NCBI RefSeq assembly: GCF_900444995.1
Contig: NZ_UAPQ01000003.1
Span: 1 to 51,562 of the forward strand
Source of the DNA: Actinomyces bovis
Lineage (GTDB): Bacteria > Actinomycetota > Actinomycetes > Actinomycetales > Actinomycetaceae
Direction: 5' to 3'
DNA length: 51,562 nt
Under the pieces are notes generated by a model that was not told where the DNA came from, did not search any database, and saw only the letters and a program-made list of their open reading frames with translations. Below, one piece after another: positions 1 through 15,730 of this stretch. Position 1 is the first letter of the stretch; every line of letters starts with the position of its first letter. The position numbers and the translations under genes are program-made.

Positions 1-516
1 AAACCATGCCGTCGATATGGACTCTTGGGCAGGATCAGCCTGTTATCCCCGGGGTACCTTTTATCCGTTGAGCGACGACCCACCCACTCGGGATCGCCGG
101 ATCACTAGTTCCTGCTTTCGCACCTGCTTGACCTGTCGGTCTCGCAGTCAAGCTCCCTTGTGCACTTGCACTCAACACCTGGTTGCCCGACCAGGCTGAG
201 GGAACCTTTGAGCGCCTCCGTTACTTTTTAGGAGGCAACCGCCCCAGTTAAACTACCCACCAGGCACTGTCCCTAACCCGGATCACGGGCCGAGGTTCAG
301 GCGCACGCTATGGCCAGAGTGGTATTTCAACGATGACTCCACAATCACTGGCGTGACTGCTTCACGGTCTCCCACCTATCCTGCACAAGCCACAGCGGGC
401 GCCAATACCAAGCTATAGTAAAGGTCCCGGGGTCTTTCCGTCCTTCTGCGCGTAACGAGCATCTTTACTCGTAATGCAATTTCGCCGAGTTCATGGTGGA
501 GACAGTAGAGAAGTCG

Positions 517-572
<56 letters not shown>

Positions 573-1099
573 TGGTTATAGTTACCACCGCCGTTTACTG
601 GGGCTTAAATTCACCGCTTCACCCCCAATGGGGTTGACAGCTCCTCTTAACCTTCCAGCACCGGGCAGGCGTCAGTCCGTATACATCGCCTTGCGGCTTC
701 GCACGGACCTGTGTTTTTAGTAAACAGTCGCTTCTCCCTGGTCTCTGCGGCCCTCACCCCTAGCCCGCGTGGGGCTTCAAGGCTCGGGCCCCCCTTCTCC
801 CGAAGTTACGGGGCATTTTGCCGAGTTCCTTCACCATGATTATCTCGTGCGCCTAGGCATACTCTGCCCGACCACCTGTGTCGGTTTAGGGTACGGGCGG
901 CTGGCACCATCGCGTCGAGGCTTTTCTAGGCACCACAGGATCACCCTGATATCCCCCACTGAAAAAGCAGGGCCACCATCACGCCTCACCCCCGTCATCG
1001 AAGACAGCCCCCGGATTTACCTGGAGGACGGGCCGCGCGCTTGAACAGTCCAAGCCATTAGGACCGCCGGGCTACCACTGTGCGTCACCCCTGTTAATA

Positions 1100-1235
1100 C
1101 GCTTGCCTACCTGCACGGAGGATCCCCAGACCCAAACCCACCACACCACAAGTGTCCCCCGAAAGAGACACCAGGGCATGACTGTGAGCCCAGGCGTGGG
1201 TTAGCACCCGCGCGTCAGCATGGGCGGTGCTTCGC
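1100..1235 (-). other. Actinobacterial 23S insertion (helix 54/55 region)
   Basis: Between the conserved block TAGTCGATGGG near 1270 and the block continuing at about 1085, this rRNA carries roughly 100 more bases than E. coli. Its position matches the insertion known from high-GC Gram-positive 23S rRNA. The boundaries are approximate. Confidence 0.6.
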
Positions 1236-1458
1236 CGGTACGGGAATATCAACCCGTTGCCCATCGACTACGCCTGTCGGCCTCGCCTTTAGGACCCGAC
1301 TCACCCAGGGCGGACTAGCCTAGCCCTGGAACCCTTGGTCATTCGGCGCTAGGGTTTCTCACCCTAGTATCGCTACTCATGCCTGCATTCTCACTCCCAC
1401 ACCATCCACCCCTAGGTCACCCCGAGGCTTCACCCGGTGCAGGACCGCTCCCCTACCA

Positions 1459-1521
1459 CCCACCACCCCCTGCCAAACCCCTCAAAAAATAGGGGGTAAG
1501 GAAGAAAAAAATTGTGGTGGG
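1459..1521 (-). other. Extended 23S helix-45-like stem-loop
   Basis: An 8-bp perfect stem (CCCACCAC at 1459-1466 with GTGGTGGG at 1514-1521) encloses 47 bases. Inside is a second small hairpin at about 1477-1497 and A/T-rich runs. By flanking sequence it sits where E. coli helix 45 has only about two dozen bases. It resembles a small rRNA extension; whether it is excised is unknown. Confidence 0.6.
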
Positions 1522-1577
1522 TCCGCGGCTTCGGCGGTGTGCTTGAGCCCCGCTACATTGTCGGCGCACGATCACTT

Positions 1578-1635
<58 letters not shown>

Positions 1636-2760
1636 TTGTCTGCGCGACCGCACATCCTTTCCCACTTAGCACACGCTTAGGGGGCCTTAGCCGGCGATCT
1701 GGGCTGTTTCCCTCTCGACCACGGAGCTTATCCCCCGCGGTCTCACTGCCCCGCTACAACCCGACGGCATTCGGAGTTTGGTTGACGTCAGTAACCCTGT
1801 GGGGCCCATCAGCCACCCAGTAGCTCTACCTCCGCCGGGCAACACGAGACGCTGCACCTAAATGCATTTCGGGGAGACCAGCTATCACGGAGTTTGATTG
1901 GCCTTTCACCCCTACCCACAGCTCATCCCCTCCATTTTCAACTGAAGTGGGTTCGGTCCTCCACACGCTCTTACACGTGCTTCAACCTGGCCATGGGTAG
2001 ATCACCCCGCTTCGGGTCCAGACCGTGCCACTAAAACGCCCTTTCAGACTCGCTTTCGCTACGACTCCCCCAACACGGGTTAACCTCGCGACACAGCACT
2101 GACTCGCAGGCTCATTCTTCAAAAGGCACGCCATCACCCCGAAGGGCCCTGACGGCTTGTAAGCGCCCGGTTTCAGGTACTATTTCACTCCCCTCCCGGG
2201 GTACTTTTCACCATTCCCTCACGGTACTAATCCGCTATCGGTCATCAGGAAGTATTCAGGCAACCAAGTGGTCTTGGCAGATTCACACAGGATTCCACGA
2301 GCCCCGTGCTACTCGGGAACACACCCACACGGCCCAGACAGTTTAACCTACGGGGCTCTCACCCACTACGGCTCCCCTTCCCAGGAGATTCGGCTACCAA
2401 CCAGGTTTATCACCGCGCCTACCACCGGCAGATGGCAGAAAAGCATGCCCCACAACCCCACAACCGCAACCCCTGCCGAGTAATCACACGATCATGGTTT
2501 AACCATCATCCGCTTTCGCTCGCCACTACTAACGGAATATCTTCTCCTGCGGGTACTGAGATGTTTCACTTCCCCGCGTCACCCCCCACACCCTATGAAT
2601 TCAAGTGCAGGTGACACGACATAACTCGTGCCGGGTCCCCCCATTCGGACACCCTCGGATCACAGCCCGCTAGCCAGCTCCCCGAGGCTTATCGCAGGCC
2701 ACCACGTCCTTCATCGGCCCCTGATGCCAAGGCATCCACCGAACGCTCATAAAAACAAAC

Positions 2761-4703
<1,943 letters not shown>

Positions 4704-4986
4704 AAACCAAAAAACAACCCACCAACCAAAAACAAAAGCCCTCAGCCAGCAAGAAGCCAATCAGAAACAGAAAACAAAACCCAAGCTCAACCCACCCCAA
4801 AACCAGAGCAGGCAAAACCAAAAAACAAGAACAAGACAACCAACCAACCCCAAAAACAGAGCCAACCAGCCACCCCATCCCAACAAATGACATAAAAAAC
4901 ATGACACACTATCGAGTTCTCAAACAACACACCCACAAAACAGCACCGAACCGTAATCCGGTGACTGCCTCAAGGCGACTCGATCA
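4704..4986 (-). other. rRNA operon leader
   Basis: Non-coding leader between the proximal rrn promoter and 16S. The transcribed strand is G/T-rich. It contains TGTTGTTTGAGAACTCGATA (complement at about 4908-4929), which matches the boxA-type antitermination/processing motif of actinobacterial rrn leaders from memory. Apparent reading frames across it are low-complexity artefacts. Confidence 0.7.
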
Positions 4987-5015
4987 ACTTTAGCGGCTAG
5001 AGCATCCGGAGTCAA
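4987..5015 (-). promoter_or_regulatory. rrn promoter, proximal
   Basis: On the minus strand: -35 TTGACT (5015-5010), 17-base spacer, -10 TAAAGT (4992-4987). It lies about 285 bases upstream of 16S and shares its -10 hexamer with the distal promoter. Confidence 0.7.
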
Positions 5016-5103
5016 AACGAAGTTCTGTGATCCGTAGCTCCGGCCCAATTGACCGATGCTGAAAACGCTTGGCTTTTCGGCCGCTGCGTTCGCAACGGGC
5101 AGT

Positions 5104-5134
5104 ACTTTAAGCAAGCACTCCCCCACCTCGTCAA
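5104..5134 (-). promoter_or_regulatory. rrn promoter, distal
   Basis: On the minus strand: -35 TTGACG (5134-5129), 19-base spacer, -10 TAAAGT (5109-5104); shifting the -10 by one base gives a spacer of 18. This forms a tandem pair with the proximal promoter. Confidence 0.6.
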
Positions 5135-5199
5135 ACTCGTAACCCATGATCCAAGACACACTCCGTCTGGAGCTCCGGCAGCCCCGTTCACCGGCATGC

Positions 5200-5243
5200 A
5201 AAAGGGCGCTCGGAGACACCTTCTCAGGTACCTCCGAGCGCCC
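5200..5243 (-). terminator. Rho-independent terminator after malic enzyme
   Basis: Perfect 12-bp inverted repeat GGGCGCTCGGAG / CTCCGAGCGCCC (5204-5215 and 5232-5243) with a 16-base loop. TTTT follows on the minus strand (5203-5200). It lies 88 bases past the malic enzyme stop and before the rrn promoters, so it insulates the rRNA operon. Confidence 0.8.
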
Positions 5244-5330
5244 CTAGTCAGCACTCATCAACTGCGCTTCAGCTACTCACTCCAGTGCAGTCAGCCGACA
5301 GGCATAGAACCCAACCACCGCCCAGCAGCC

Positions 5331-6719
5331 TCAGGCCTCATGAGCGAAGCGCCGCACCGCGCCGGCCACGGCGTCGGCAACGCGGGTGTCGAAGGCATTG
5401 GGGATGATGTAGACGGGACTGAGCTCCTCGCTCCTGATCACGCTGGCCACACCTTCTGCGGCAGCACGCAACAGGTCCATGGAGATGTCCACGATGCCCG
5501 TGTCCAGCAGCCCTCGAAACAGGCCGGGGAAGACCAGCACATTGTTGATCTGGTTCGGGAAGTCGGAGCGGCCAGTGGCCACCACGGCGGCAATGTCAGC
5601 TGCCCCAATCGGGTCTACCTCCGGAGTGGGGTTGGCCATCGCGAAGACAATCGCCCCCTCATTCATGACCTTGAGGTCCTCAGGCTGCAGCAAATCACCA
5701 GAAGAAACACCGATGAACACATCGGCCCCCACCAGGCCCTCCTTGAGGCTGCCGGTGACGTGACGCGGGTTGGTGTTCTCCGCAAGCCACCGGCGGTGCT
5801 CGTTCATGCCCTCGGTGTGGGCGCCGTCCAGCGCACCGGTGCGTCCATAACCAACAATGTCCTTGGCGCCGTGAGCCATGAGCAGCTTGGCGATCGCCGT
5901 GCCAGCCGCACCCACCCCAGACAGGACGATGCGCACATCCTCAATCTTCTTGCCCACCACCTTTAGGGCGTTGATAAGGGCAGCCAAGGTCACCACTGCG
6001 GTGCCGTGCTGGTCATCGTGGAAGACCGGGATATCCAGCTCTTCGCGCAGCCGGGCCTCGATGTCAAAACACTTGGGGGCGGCGATATCCTCCAGGTTGA
6101 TGCCGCCGTAAGCGGGGGCGATCGCCTTGCAGATCGCAATGATCTCCTCAGGATCCTTAGTGTCCAGGGCCACCGGCCAGGCGTCGACGTCGCCAAACTG
6201 TTTGAAGAGCACAGCCTTGCCCTCCATAACGGGCATGGCGGCAGCGGGACCAATGTCGCCCAGGCCCAGCACCGCGGTGCCGTCAGTGACCACAGCCACA
6301 GTGTTCTTCTTGATGGTGAGCATGCGCGCCCGCTCAGGGTGGTCGTGAATCGCCTTGCAGACACGAGCCACCCCCGGGGTGTAAACCCGGGCCAGGTCGC
6401 GGCGGTTGCGGATTGGCGTGCGCGCTGCGATCTCCAGCTTGCCGCCCACGTGAGCTAAGAAGGTGGAGTCACCGACATTGCGAACTACCACGCCGTCGAG
6501 GGCCTTAATCGCTTCAACGAGCTGGCTGCGGTGTACAGAGTCGCGAGTGTCAGCGGTCAGGTCCACCACCAAGTGCTCGCCGTCGGCGTCGGCAACGTCT
6601 ACACCGGTGACAATGGCGCCAGTTTTGCTGGCGGTCTCCACCAGGCCGGCGACGGCACTCTGGCTCGCTGGCACCTCTAGGTGCAGGGCAACGGTGTAGC
6701 TGGGACTGGGCTGAGCCAT
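5331..6719 (-). CDS. NAD(P)-dependent malic enzyme with N-terminal ACT domain
   Basis: 462 residues. It oxidatively decarboxylates malate to pyruvate and CO2 with reduction of NAD or NADP, in the cytosol. Residues 8-85 look like an ACT-type regulatory domain. The malic domain follows with catalytic Tyr113 (RVYTPGVA) and Lys168 ([13 protein letters not shown]). Metal ligands are Glu210-Asp211 (INLEDIAAP) and Asp235/236 (FHDDQHGTA). The nucleotide-binding loop is GVGAAG (268-273), and the late motif [10 protein letters not shown] is typical of the family. AGGAG precedes the ATG by about 7 bases. It is monocistronic, with its own terminator at 5200-5243 and a hairpin separating it from gatB. The family is firm; NAD versus NADP preference cannot be told from sequence. 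An ACT domain suggests allosteric control (inference). Confidence 0.93.
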   Translation of the reverse strand: MAQPSPSYTVALHLEVPASQSAVAGLVETASKTGAIVTGVDVADADGEHLVVDLTADTRDSVHRSQLVEAIKALDGVVVRNVGDSTFLAHVGGKLEIAARTPIRNRRDLARVYTPGVARVCKAIHDHPERARMLTIKKNTVAVVTDGTAVLGLGDIGPAAAMPVMEGKAVLFKQFGDVDAWPVALDTKDPEEIIAICKAIAPAYGGINLEDIAAPKCFDIEARLREELDIPVFHDDQHGTAVVTLAALINALKVVGKKIEDVRIVLSGVGAAGTAIAKLLMAHGAKDIVGYGRTGALDGAHTEGMNEHRRWLAENTNPRHVTGSLKEGLVGADVFIGVSSGDLLQPEDLKVMNEGAIVFAMANPTPEVDPIGAADIAAVVATGRSDFPNQINNVLVFPGLFRGLLDTGIVDISMDLLRAAAEGVASVIRSEELSPVYIIPNAFDTRVADAVAGAVRRFAHEA

Positions 6720-6810
6720 GAGCTCTCCTGAGATGTGGCCTGTTAGAACAGCCTCAGCCTAATTGCCTGCCACCAGCTGATCTGAACGCGTTCTCTCACT
6801 GAGATAGCTA

Positions 6811-6846
6811 GGTGGGGTGTGGGAATAACTTCTCCCACACCCCACC
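6811..6846 (-). terminator. Strong hairpin after gatB
   Basis: Perfect 14-bp inverted repeat (6811-6824 and 6833-6846) with an 8-base loop. It lies between the gatB stop and the malic enzyme start. No T-run follows, so it is a non-canonical terminator or an RNA 3'-end stabiliser for the gatCAB transcript. Confidence 0.6.
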
Positions 6847-6872
6847 AACAGGTGCAATCCCAAGCCAGAAGC

Positions 6873-8369
6873 TCAGGCGCCGACGCGCTCCATCACCAGT
6901 TCACGCACGCGTTTGGCATCTGCTTGCCCCTTGGTCGCCTTCATCACAGCTCCCACGATCGCGCCCGCAGCCTGCACTTTGCCGCCCCGGATCTTCTCCG
7001 CCACATCAGGGTTGGCGGCCAGTGCCTCATCAACTGCAGCTAGGAGCGCAGAGTCATCCGAGACGACCTCCAGCCCCCGGGCCTCAACCACAGCAGCGGG
7101 GTCACCCTCACCAGCCAGAACTCCTTCAAGCACCTGGCGGGCCAGCTTGTCGGTTAGCTTGCCGGAGTCAACCAACCCCTGCAGCTGCGCCACCTGAGCC
7201 GGCGTAATCGCCAACTCCTCCAGCGCCACCTCACGATCCTTGGCATGGCGAGCCAACTCACCCATCCACCACTTGCGAGCCGCCTGACCGGTGGTGCCAG
7301 CCAAGGCCGTGGCCTCAATCAGGTCCAGGGCGCCAGCGTTGACTACATCCCGCATCTCGTCATCTGCCAGGCCCCACTCGGCCTTGAGACGACGGCGCTT
7401 GGCGGCCGGCAGCTCAGGCAGAGCCGCACGAATCTCTTCCACCCACTCCCGGCTGGGAGCTACCGGCACCAGGTCCGGCTCCGGGAAGTAGCGGTAGTCG
7501 TCAGCGTCAGACTTCACGCGTCCCGCCCGGGTGGTGCCGTCAGCCTGCCCGTGACGGGTCTCCTGCAGCACCTCCCCGCCCGCAGCCAGGATCGCAGCCT
7601 GGCGGCTAATCTCGTAGCGGATCACGGCGTCAATACCCTTGAAAGTGTTGACGTTCTTGGTCTCCGTGCGGGTTCCCAACGGTGCCTCCGGGGACTGCCG
7701 CAGCGAAACATTCACATCCGCGCGCACATTGCCGCGCTCCATACGTGCTTCCGAGACGCCCAGGGCCCGGAAGATGTCACGCAGAGTGCGCACATAGGCG
7801 GCGGCAACCTCCGGAGCCCTAGCTCCAGCGCCTAACACCGGGCGCGAGACGATCTCTACCAGCGGTACACCGGCGCGGTTGTAATCCACCAGCGAGTGGG
7901 AGGCACCCTCGATGCGGCCGTCAGCCCCACCAATGTGGGTGTTCTTCCCAGCGTCCTCCTCCATGTGTGCCCGCTCAATAGGCACCGTAAACAGGCTGCC
8001 GTCCTCCAATTCGACCTCCAGAGCACCGTCGTAGGCGATGGGCTCATCAGACTGGGAGGTCTGGAAGTCCTTAGAAAGATCCGGGTAGAAGTAGTTCTTG
8101 CGCGCAAAACGGCAGGATTCAGCGATCTTGCAGCCCAGAGCCAAGCCAATGCGGATCGCATACTCCACGCCCTTGGCGTTAGCTACCGGCAAGGCACCCG
8201 GCAGGCCCACTGAGGTAGGCGTGACCATAGTGTTGGGCTGCGCCCCAAAGACGTTAGGCGCAGCGTCGAACATCTTGGTGGCGGTGCCCAGTTCGACGTG
8301 CACCTCCAGCCCAATGACCGGGTCGTAGCGGCGCACCGCCTCATCGAAGTCCATCAGCTCGTCGCTCAT
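6873..8369 (-). CDS. gatB: Aspartyl/glutamyl-tRNA(Asn/Gln) amidotransferase subunit B
   Basis: 498 residues. It is the tRNA-binding and kinase subunit of GatCAB. The complex phosphorylates Glu- or Asp-mischarged tRNA and amidates it with ammonia from GatA to give Gln-tRNA(Gln) or Asn-tRNA(Asn). The N-terminal catalytic cradle starts [10 protein letters not shown] and includes the expected GLPGALP stretch. The C-terminal 150 residues form the helical YqeY-like tail domain (ending [11 protein letters not shown]). It starts one base after the gatA stop, so translation is coupled. Length is normal. The hairpin at 6811-6846 follows it. Confidence 0.97.
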   Translation of the reverse strand: MSDELMDFDEAVRRYDPVIGLEVHVELGTATKMFDAAPNVFGAQPNTMVTPTSVGLPGALPVANAKGVEYAIRIGLALGCKIAESCRFARKNYFYPDLSKDFQTSQSDEPIAYDGALEVELEDGSLFTVPIERAHMEEDAGKNTHIGGADGRIEGASHSLVDYNRAGVPLVEIVSRPVLGAGARAPEVAAAYVRTLRDIFRALGVSEARMERGNVRADVNVSLRQSPEAPLGTRTETKNVNTFKGIDAVIRYEISRQAAILAAGGEVLQETRHGQADGTTRAGRVKSDADDYRYFPEPDLVPVAPSREWVEEIRAALPELPAAKRRRLKAEWGLADDEMRDVVNAGALDLIEATALAGTTGQAARKWWMGELARHAKDREVALEELAITPAQVAQLQGLVDSGKLTDKLARQVLEGVLAGEGDPAAVVEARGLEVVSDDSALLAAVDEALAANPDVAEKIRGGKVQAAGAIVGAVMKATKGQADAKRVRELVMERVGA

Positions 8370-8370
8370 C

Positions 8371-9885
8371 TCAGTTCACCTCCAACTCGGGCGCCTGGGC
8401 CAGCAAGTGACCGCCCCAACGCTCCTCCAGTGCGGCCTCAAGCACCGCCCCTACGCGGTAGAGGCGATCATCGGCGCGCTGCGGCGCCAGGACCTGGAAG
8501 CCGACGGGCAAGCCGTCGTCGCTCAGGCCCGAAGGCAGGCTCATGCCTGGCACGCCCGCCAAGTTCGCAGGGATGGTGGTGACGTCCAGCTTGTACATGG
8601 CCAGCGGATCGTCCTTCTCCCCAAATTTGTAGGCGGTAACCGGCGCGGTGGGTGAAACCAGTACGTCAAAACCCTCCCAAGCGGCCACAAAGTCACGCTG
8701 GATAAGGGTGCGCACCTTCTGGGCGCTGCCGTAGTAGGCGTCGTAGTAACCAGCGGACAGCACATGCGTGCCCAGGATGATGCGGCGCTTGACCTCATCA
8801 CCAAAGCCCGCGCCTCGGGTGGCGGCCATAACGGTCTCCGCGGTTACCGGTCCGGAAGTGGGTTCCACTCGCAGGCCGTAACGCATGCCGTCGTAGCGAG
8901 CCAGGTTGGAGGAGGCCTCTGCCGGCATAATCAGGTAGTAGGCGTCCAGCGCATACTCCAGGTGCGGCAAGGAGACAGTCTCAAGCTGTGCACCCGCGGC
9001 CTCCAGCAGCTTTAGGGCCGCGTGGAAGGAGGAGACGACGCCGTCGTGATAGCCCTCGCCACCGTCGAGCTCCTTAATGACACCAACGCGCAGGCCCGTC
9101 AGGTCACGCCCGGCCTGGGCAGCGCGCACAACCTCGGCCATGCCGCGAGGGGCGTCAGCCAAGCTGGTGGAGTCCAGCGGGTCATGGGAGGCAATGACGT
9201 CGTGCAGCAGGGCGGTGTCCAGGACAGTGCGGGCCATCGGTCCGGGGGTGTCCAAGGAGGAGGCCATAGCGATCACGCCAAAGCGGGACACGGTGCCATA
9301 GGTGGGTTTTACGCCGACGGTGCCGGTGACCGCGGCCGGCTGACGGATGGAGCCGCCCGTGTCCGTGCCCAGGGCCAGTGGCGCCTCGAAGGCCCCCACC
9401 GCCGCTGCGGAGCCGCCGGAGGAGCCGCCGGGAATGCGCGCCAGGTCCCAGGGGTTCGCGGTGCGCTTGTAGGCGGAGTGCTCGGTGGAGCCGCCCATGG
9501 CGAACTCGTCCAGGTTGGTCTTGCCCAAGATGGGCAGGTGCGCGGCACGCAGATTGGCGACGGCGGTGGCGTCGTAGGGCGGCACCCAGCCCTCAAGGAT
9601 CTTGGAGGCGGCGGTGGTGACCTGGCCACGGGTGACAAAGAGGTCCTTCACCGCCACCGGCACACCGGTCAACTCATGGGTGGCGCGGCCTTCACGGCGG
9701 GCAGTATCCGCAGCATCGGCGGCAGCCAAAGCCTTAGCAGCATCCACGTCCAGGAAGGCGCCCACGGCACCGTCGACTGCAGTTACGCGCTCCAGGTGGG
9801 CCTGGGTGAGTTCGCGCGAGGAGACTTCGCCAGCGGCGAGGGCGGCGGCCTGCTCGGCGGCAGTGGACTTGATGGAAACGGTCAT
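8371..9885 (-). CDS. gatA: Aspartyl/glutamyl-tRNA amidotransferase subunit A
   Basis: 504 residues, the glutaminase/amidase subunit of GatCAB. It releases ammonia from glutamine and channels it to GatB. The amidase-signature triad is complete: Lys80 (VAVKDLF), cis-Ser155 (PGGSSGGSA) and nucleophile Ser179 ([12 protein letters not shown]). Its ATG overlaps the gatC stop in an ATGA junction (9882-9885), and gatB follows one base after its stop. That is the conserved gatC-A-B order. Start and length match the family. Confidence 0.98.
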   Translation of the reverse strand: MTVSIKSTAAEQAAALAAGEVSSRELTQAHLERVTAVDGAVGAFLDVDAAKALAAADAADTARREGRATHELTGVPVAVKDLFVTRGQVTTAASKILEGWVPPYDATAVANLRAAHLPILGKTNLDEFAMGGSTEHSAYKRTANPWDLARIPGGSSGGSAAAVGAFEAPLALGTDTGGSIRQPAAVTGTVGVKPTYGTVSRFGVIAMASSLDTPGPMARTVLDTALLHDVIASHDPLDSTSLADAPRGMAEVVRAAQAGRDLTGLRVGVIKELDGGEGYHDGVVSSFHAALKLLEAAGAQLETVSLPHLEYALDAYYLIMPAEASSNLARYDGMRYGLRVEPTSGPVTAETVMAATRGAGFGDEVKRRIILGTHVLSAGYYDAYYGSAQKVRTLIQRDFVAAWEGFDVLVSPTAPVTAYKFGEKDDPLAMYKLDVTTIPANLAGVPGMSLPSGLSDDGLPVGFQVLAPQRADDRLYRVGAVLEAALEERWGGHLLAQAPELEVN

Positions 9886-10187
9886 GAGGCGTCGTCCTCC
9901 CCCAGAATCTGCGGCACCAAGAACATGGAGTCCTCGGCGGCAGGAGCGCCGGCTAGCAGCTCCTCCACATCGAGGGTGGGGCCGGGGACGTCCTCACGCA
10001 GGACGTTGCTTAAGGGGACAGGGTGGGAGGTGGCAGGCAGCTCAGGCGTGACGACGCTGGTGACCCGGGCGAAGGAGGAGGCGACGGCGTCGAGCTCACC
10101 GGCTAGGCGCGTCACCTCCGCATCGCTCAACGCCACCCTTGCGAGCGCCGCAACGCGGGCGACCTCGTCTTTGGAGATAGCGGACAT
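9882..10187 (-). CDS. gatC: Aspartyl/glutamyl-tRNA amidotransferase subunit C
   Basis: 101 residues. This small helical subunit wraps around GatA and GatB and stabilises the complex. The N-terminus ([19 protein letters not shown]) is the usual GatC pattern and the tail supplies the conserved D-P-type linker residues. It is first in gatCAB. There is no Shine-Dalgarno sequence. Instead TAGACT lies exactly six bases before the ATG, so the mRNA is probably leaderless. Confidence 0.96.
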   Translation of the reverse strand: MSAISKDEVARVAALARVALSDAEVTRLAGELDAVASSFARVTSVVTPELPATSHPVPLSNVLREDVPGPTLDVEELLAGAPAAEDSMFLVPQILGEDDAS

Positions 10188-10199
10188 GCAGCGAGTCTA
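10188..10199 (-). promoter_or_regulatory. Leaderless -10 box of gatC
   Basis: TAGACT (complement at 10194-10199) plus six bases runs directly into the gatC ATG. No ribosome-binding site is present. No clear -35 is seen. Confidence 0.6.
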
Positions 10200-10261
10200 A
10201 CCGCCCTGGACTGTCACAGGTCTCCGGTGCTGTCTCAAAGGGATGATGCGTTGCACCTATC

Positions 10262-10267
10262 TATAAT
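10262..10267 (+). promoter_or_regulatory. TATAAT box upstream of the L,D-transpeptidase
   Basis: A perfect TATAAT in a GC-rich region, with no good -35. If used, the transcript would start near 10274 and carry a leader of about 130 bases to the GTG at 10408. Confidence 0.45.
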
Positions 10268-10407
10268 TCCTTGAAACCGTCATGCATGATCTCACAGCGA
10301 GATGGGGAGTTAGAACGATTGACAGATCGCACTATGGCCACTGTCATAGACCACAAGGTAGTTGTGCCCGAGCCGGTGCACCCAGGCCTCATGAACAGGA
10401 TCGAGCA

Positions 10408-12039
10408 GTGCCAGAACAGGACCTGAACCAGCCCAGCCTCACCGCCTCAGGCGGCGCGGCAGTGGCAACGGCGCCCTTTCCGGTCCGCGCCACGCCTGAG
10501 CGGAATGAGCCCTTGAGTGCGCCTGTACTGGGTGGTACGACCTCCGACCTGTCCCCCACGTTCGCTCCCATTGCCGCCCCCGGTGAGGCCGCTGACGCAT
10601 ATGACAAGCCCCGCCGTCGCCGCAAGCTCTTGTTCTGGATCGGCGGAGCGGCAGCCCTGCTCCTGCTGACTGGAGGCATTGGCGGCGCCGCCTATGCGAA
10701 CTACTACTCCAGCGTGGCCCTGCCCAGAACTACCGTCTCTGGCAGCGACGTCGCCGGCATGAGCCGTGAGCAGATCGTCAACCTGGTCAATTCTCGCGCT
10801 GAAAACGTGACAATCACCGTCACAGGCGACGTAACTGGCTCCGCAAAGCTGGCCGACCTGGGCACCAGCGTTGACGCCGAAGCCACCGCCGACGCGGTGC
10901 TGCAGCCCAACAGTTCCGTGCTAAATCGTTTCAAGGCCCTGCTTTCACAGCGGGCAGTCCCAGTGGTCGCCACCAGTGACCCGGACAAAGCCACTACTTA
11001 CGCCAATGGTCTTATCCCTGGGGAGGCAGTGGTTGCCAAGAATGCCTCGGTTGCCTTGGCTGATGACGGCCTATCCTTCAAGGCCGTGGCAGGCTCAGCC
11101 GGCAAGACCCTCGACGCCGCTGATTTGGCCGAAGCAGCTAAGCAAGCTGGCGCCACCCTGACCTCTTCAGAGGTCTCCATGACCTTCACCGAGAAGACCC
11201 CCGACATCACGGACGCAGACGCCACCACTGCTGCAAATGACGCAAATACGCGGCTCAAGCAAGACGTCACCATCACCAGCGCCGACGGCGACTACTCCTT
11301 CACCGCCGACGTAGCCACCAAGGCCACTTGGCTCAGTGTGAAGCCTGGAGAGGACGGCAAACTCGCCGTCAACGTTGACAGCACTGCCATCACCAACTGG
11401 GTGGATAAGCAGGCTGAAGAAGTCAATACCGAACCGATCACCGGCAAACGCAATGTCAACGCTGCAGGGCAGGTCGTCTCCATTTCGCAGGAGGCCATCG
11501 ATGGACGCAAGGTCTCCAATGGTGCTGATCTGGCCAAGGGCATTGGTGAGGCCCTCAGCGGTAACCAGGCTTACTCCGGCGCCTTCGTCATGAAGGAAGA
11601 GAAGGCGGAGTGGAAGCAACGCACCGTCGCCTCTGGTGCGGAAAACCTGGCTTACCAGGCGGCTCCTGGCGAGAAATGGGTTGATATCAACCTCTCCAGC
11701 AAAACAGTCACCGCCTACTCCGGCGCCACTGTGGTCCGTGGCCCAGAGTCGATGGTTGATGGCGAGGACAAAACCCCCACCATCACCGGCGTCTACAACG
11801 TCTATCTCAAATACGAGACGCAGACCATGAAGGGCAAGAACGCGGACGGCACCCCCTACGAGACCAAGGACGTCCCCTGGGTCACCTATTGGAATGGTTC
11901 CTACGCCCTGCATGGCGCACCTTGGCGCGCTAACTTTGGTTACTCCGGCTCACACGGCTGTGTGAACCTGCCCGTATCCACCGCCAAGTGGTACTACGAC
12001 TGGACCGAGATGGGCACCGTCGTAGTCAGCCACTGGTGA
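10408..12039 (+). CDS. Membrane-anchored L,D-transpeptidase (YkuD) with peptidoglycan-binding domain
   Basis: 543 residues from this GTG. It is a cell-wall enzyme expected to make 3-3 cross-links or attach proteins to peptidoglycan outside the membrane. A proline/alanine-rich cytoplasmic tail ends in PRRRRK, followed by one membrane helix (about 75-96). Then come extracellular repeats of the PG_binding_4 type and a C-terminal YkuD domain. Catalytic Cys518 sits in SHGCVNLP with His516, and the partner His502 is in YALHGAPW. The frame stays open upstream to an ATG at 10282, but that extra 42-residue stretch is unlike a protein N-terminus and has no ribosome site. GTG 10408 has AGGA about 8 bases upstream. 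The start is therefore uncertain; the family is clear. Confidence 0.9.
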   Translation: MPEQDLNQPSLTASGGAAVATAPFPVRATPERNEPLSAPVLGGTTSDLSPTFAPIAAPGEAADAYDKPRRRRKLLFWIGGAAALLLLTGGIGGAAYANYYSSVALPRTTVSGSDVAGMSREQIVNLVNSRAENVTITVTGDVTGSAKLADLGTSVDAEATADAVLQPNSSVLNRFKALLSQRAVPVVATSDPDKATTYANGLIPGEAVVAKNASVALADDGLSFKAVAGSAGKTLDAADLAEAAKQAGATLTSSEVSMTFTEKTPDITDADATTAANDANTRLKQDVTITSADGDYSFTADVATKATWLSVKPGEDGKLAVNVDSTAITNWVDKQAEEVNTEPITGKRNVNAAGQVVSISQEAIDGRKVSNGADLAKGIGEALSGNQAYSGAFVMKEEKAEWKQRTVASGAENLAYQAAPGEKWVDINLSSKTVTAYSGATVVRGPESMVDGEDKTPTITGVYNVYLKYETQTMKGKNADGTPYETKDVPWVTYWNGSYALHGAPWRANFGYSGSHGCVNLPVSTAKWYYDWTEMGTVVVSHW

Positions 12040-12181
12040 GCCACGGCGGATAGACCAAGGCAGCTAGGCCTCAGCACCCTCACCTGGCGGTTAATGCTCT
12101 GGCAGCCGGTACCCCGGCATCCCCTGGACCAACTAGTGTGGCGCGGCTTTGCCCCACCATCCGGGCGAGCCCGCCATCGCC

Positions 12182-15548
<3,367 letters not shown>

Positions 15549-15730
15549 GTTTTAAGGGTCGCATGGCTTGGCGGGGGCGGGAACGGCTTTGTTGGCTGCG
15601 CTCCACAGGTACTGCCGGTGGCGGCGGCGTCATCAGATCACCGGTATTGCCAGCAGCGGCCTGTCTTGGAGTACCCAAGCTTGAACCAAGGCGTGGGCGC
15701 CGAGGAGCCGAGCAAGTTCAGGGAGGCGGT

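Noticed and set aside
5049..5966. 305-residue plus-strand frame antisense to malic enzyme
   Set aside because: It is the mirror of a highly conserved gene, crosses the rrn promoters and terminator, and has no family features.
9022..10200. 392-residue plus-strand frame antisense to gatA/gatC
   Set aside because: Shadow frame of GC-rich coding DNA. It has Gly/Ala-rich composition without domains, and the gatCA genes are certain.
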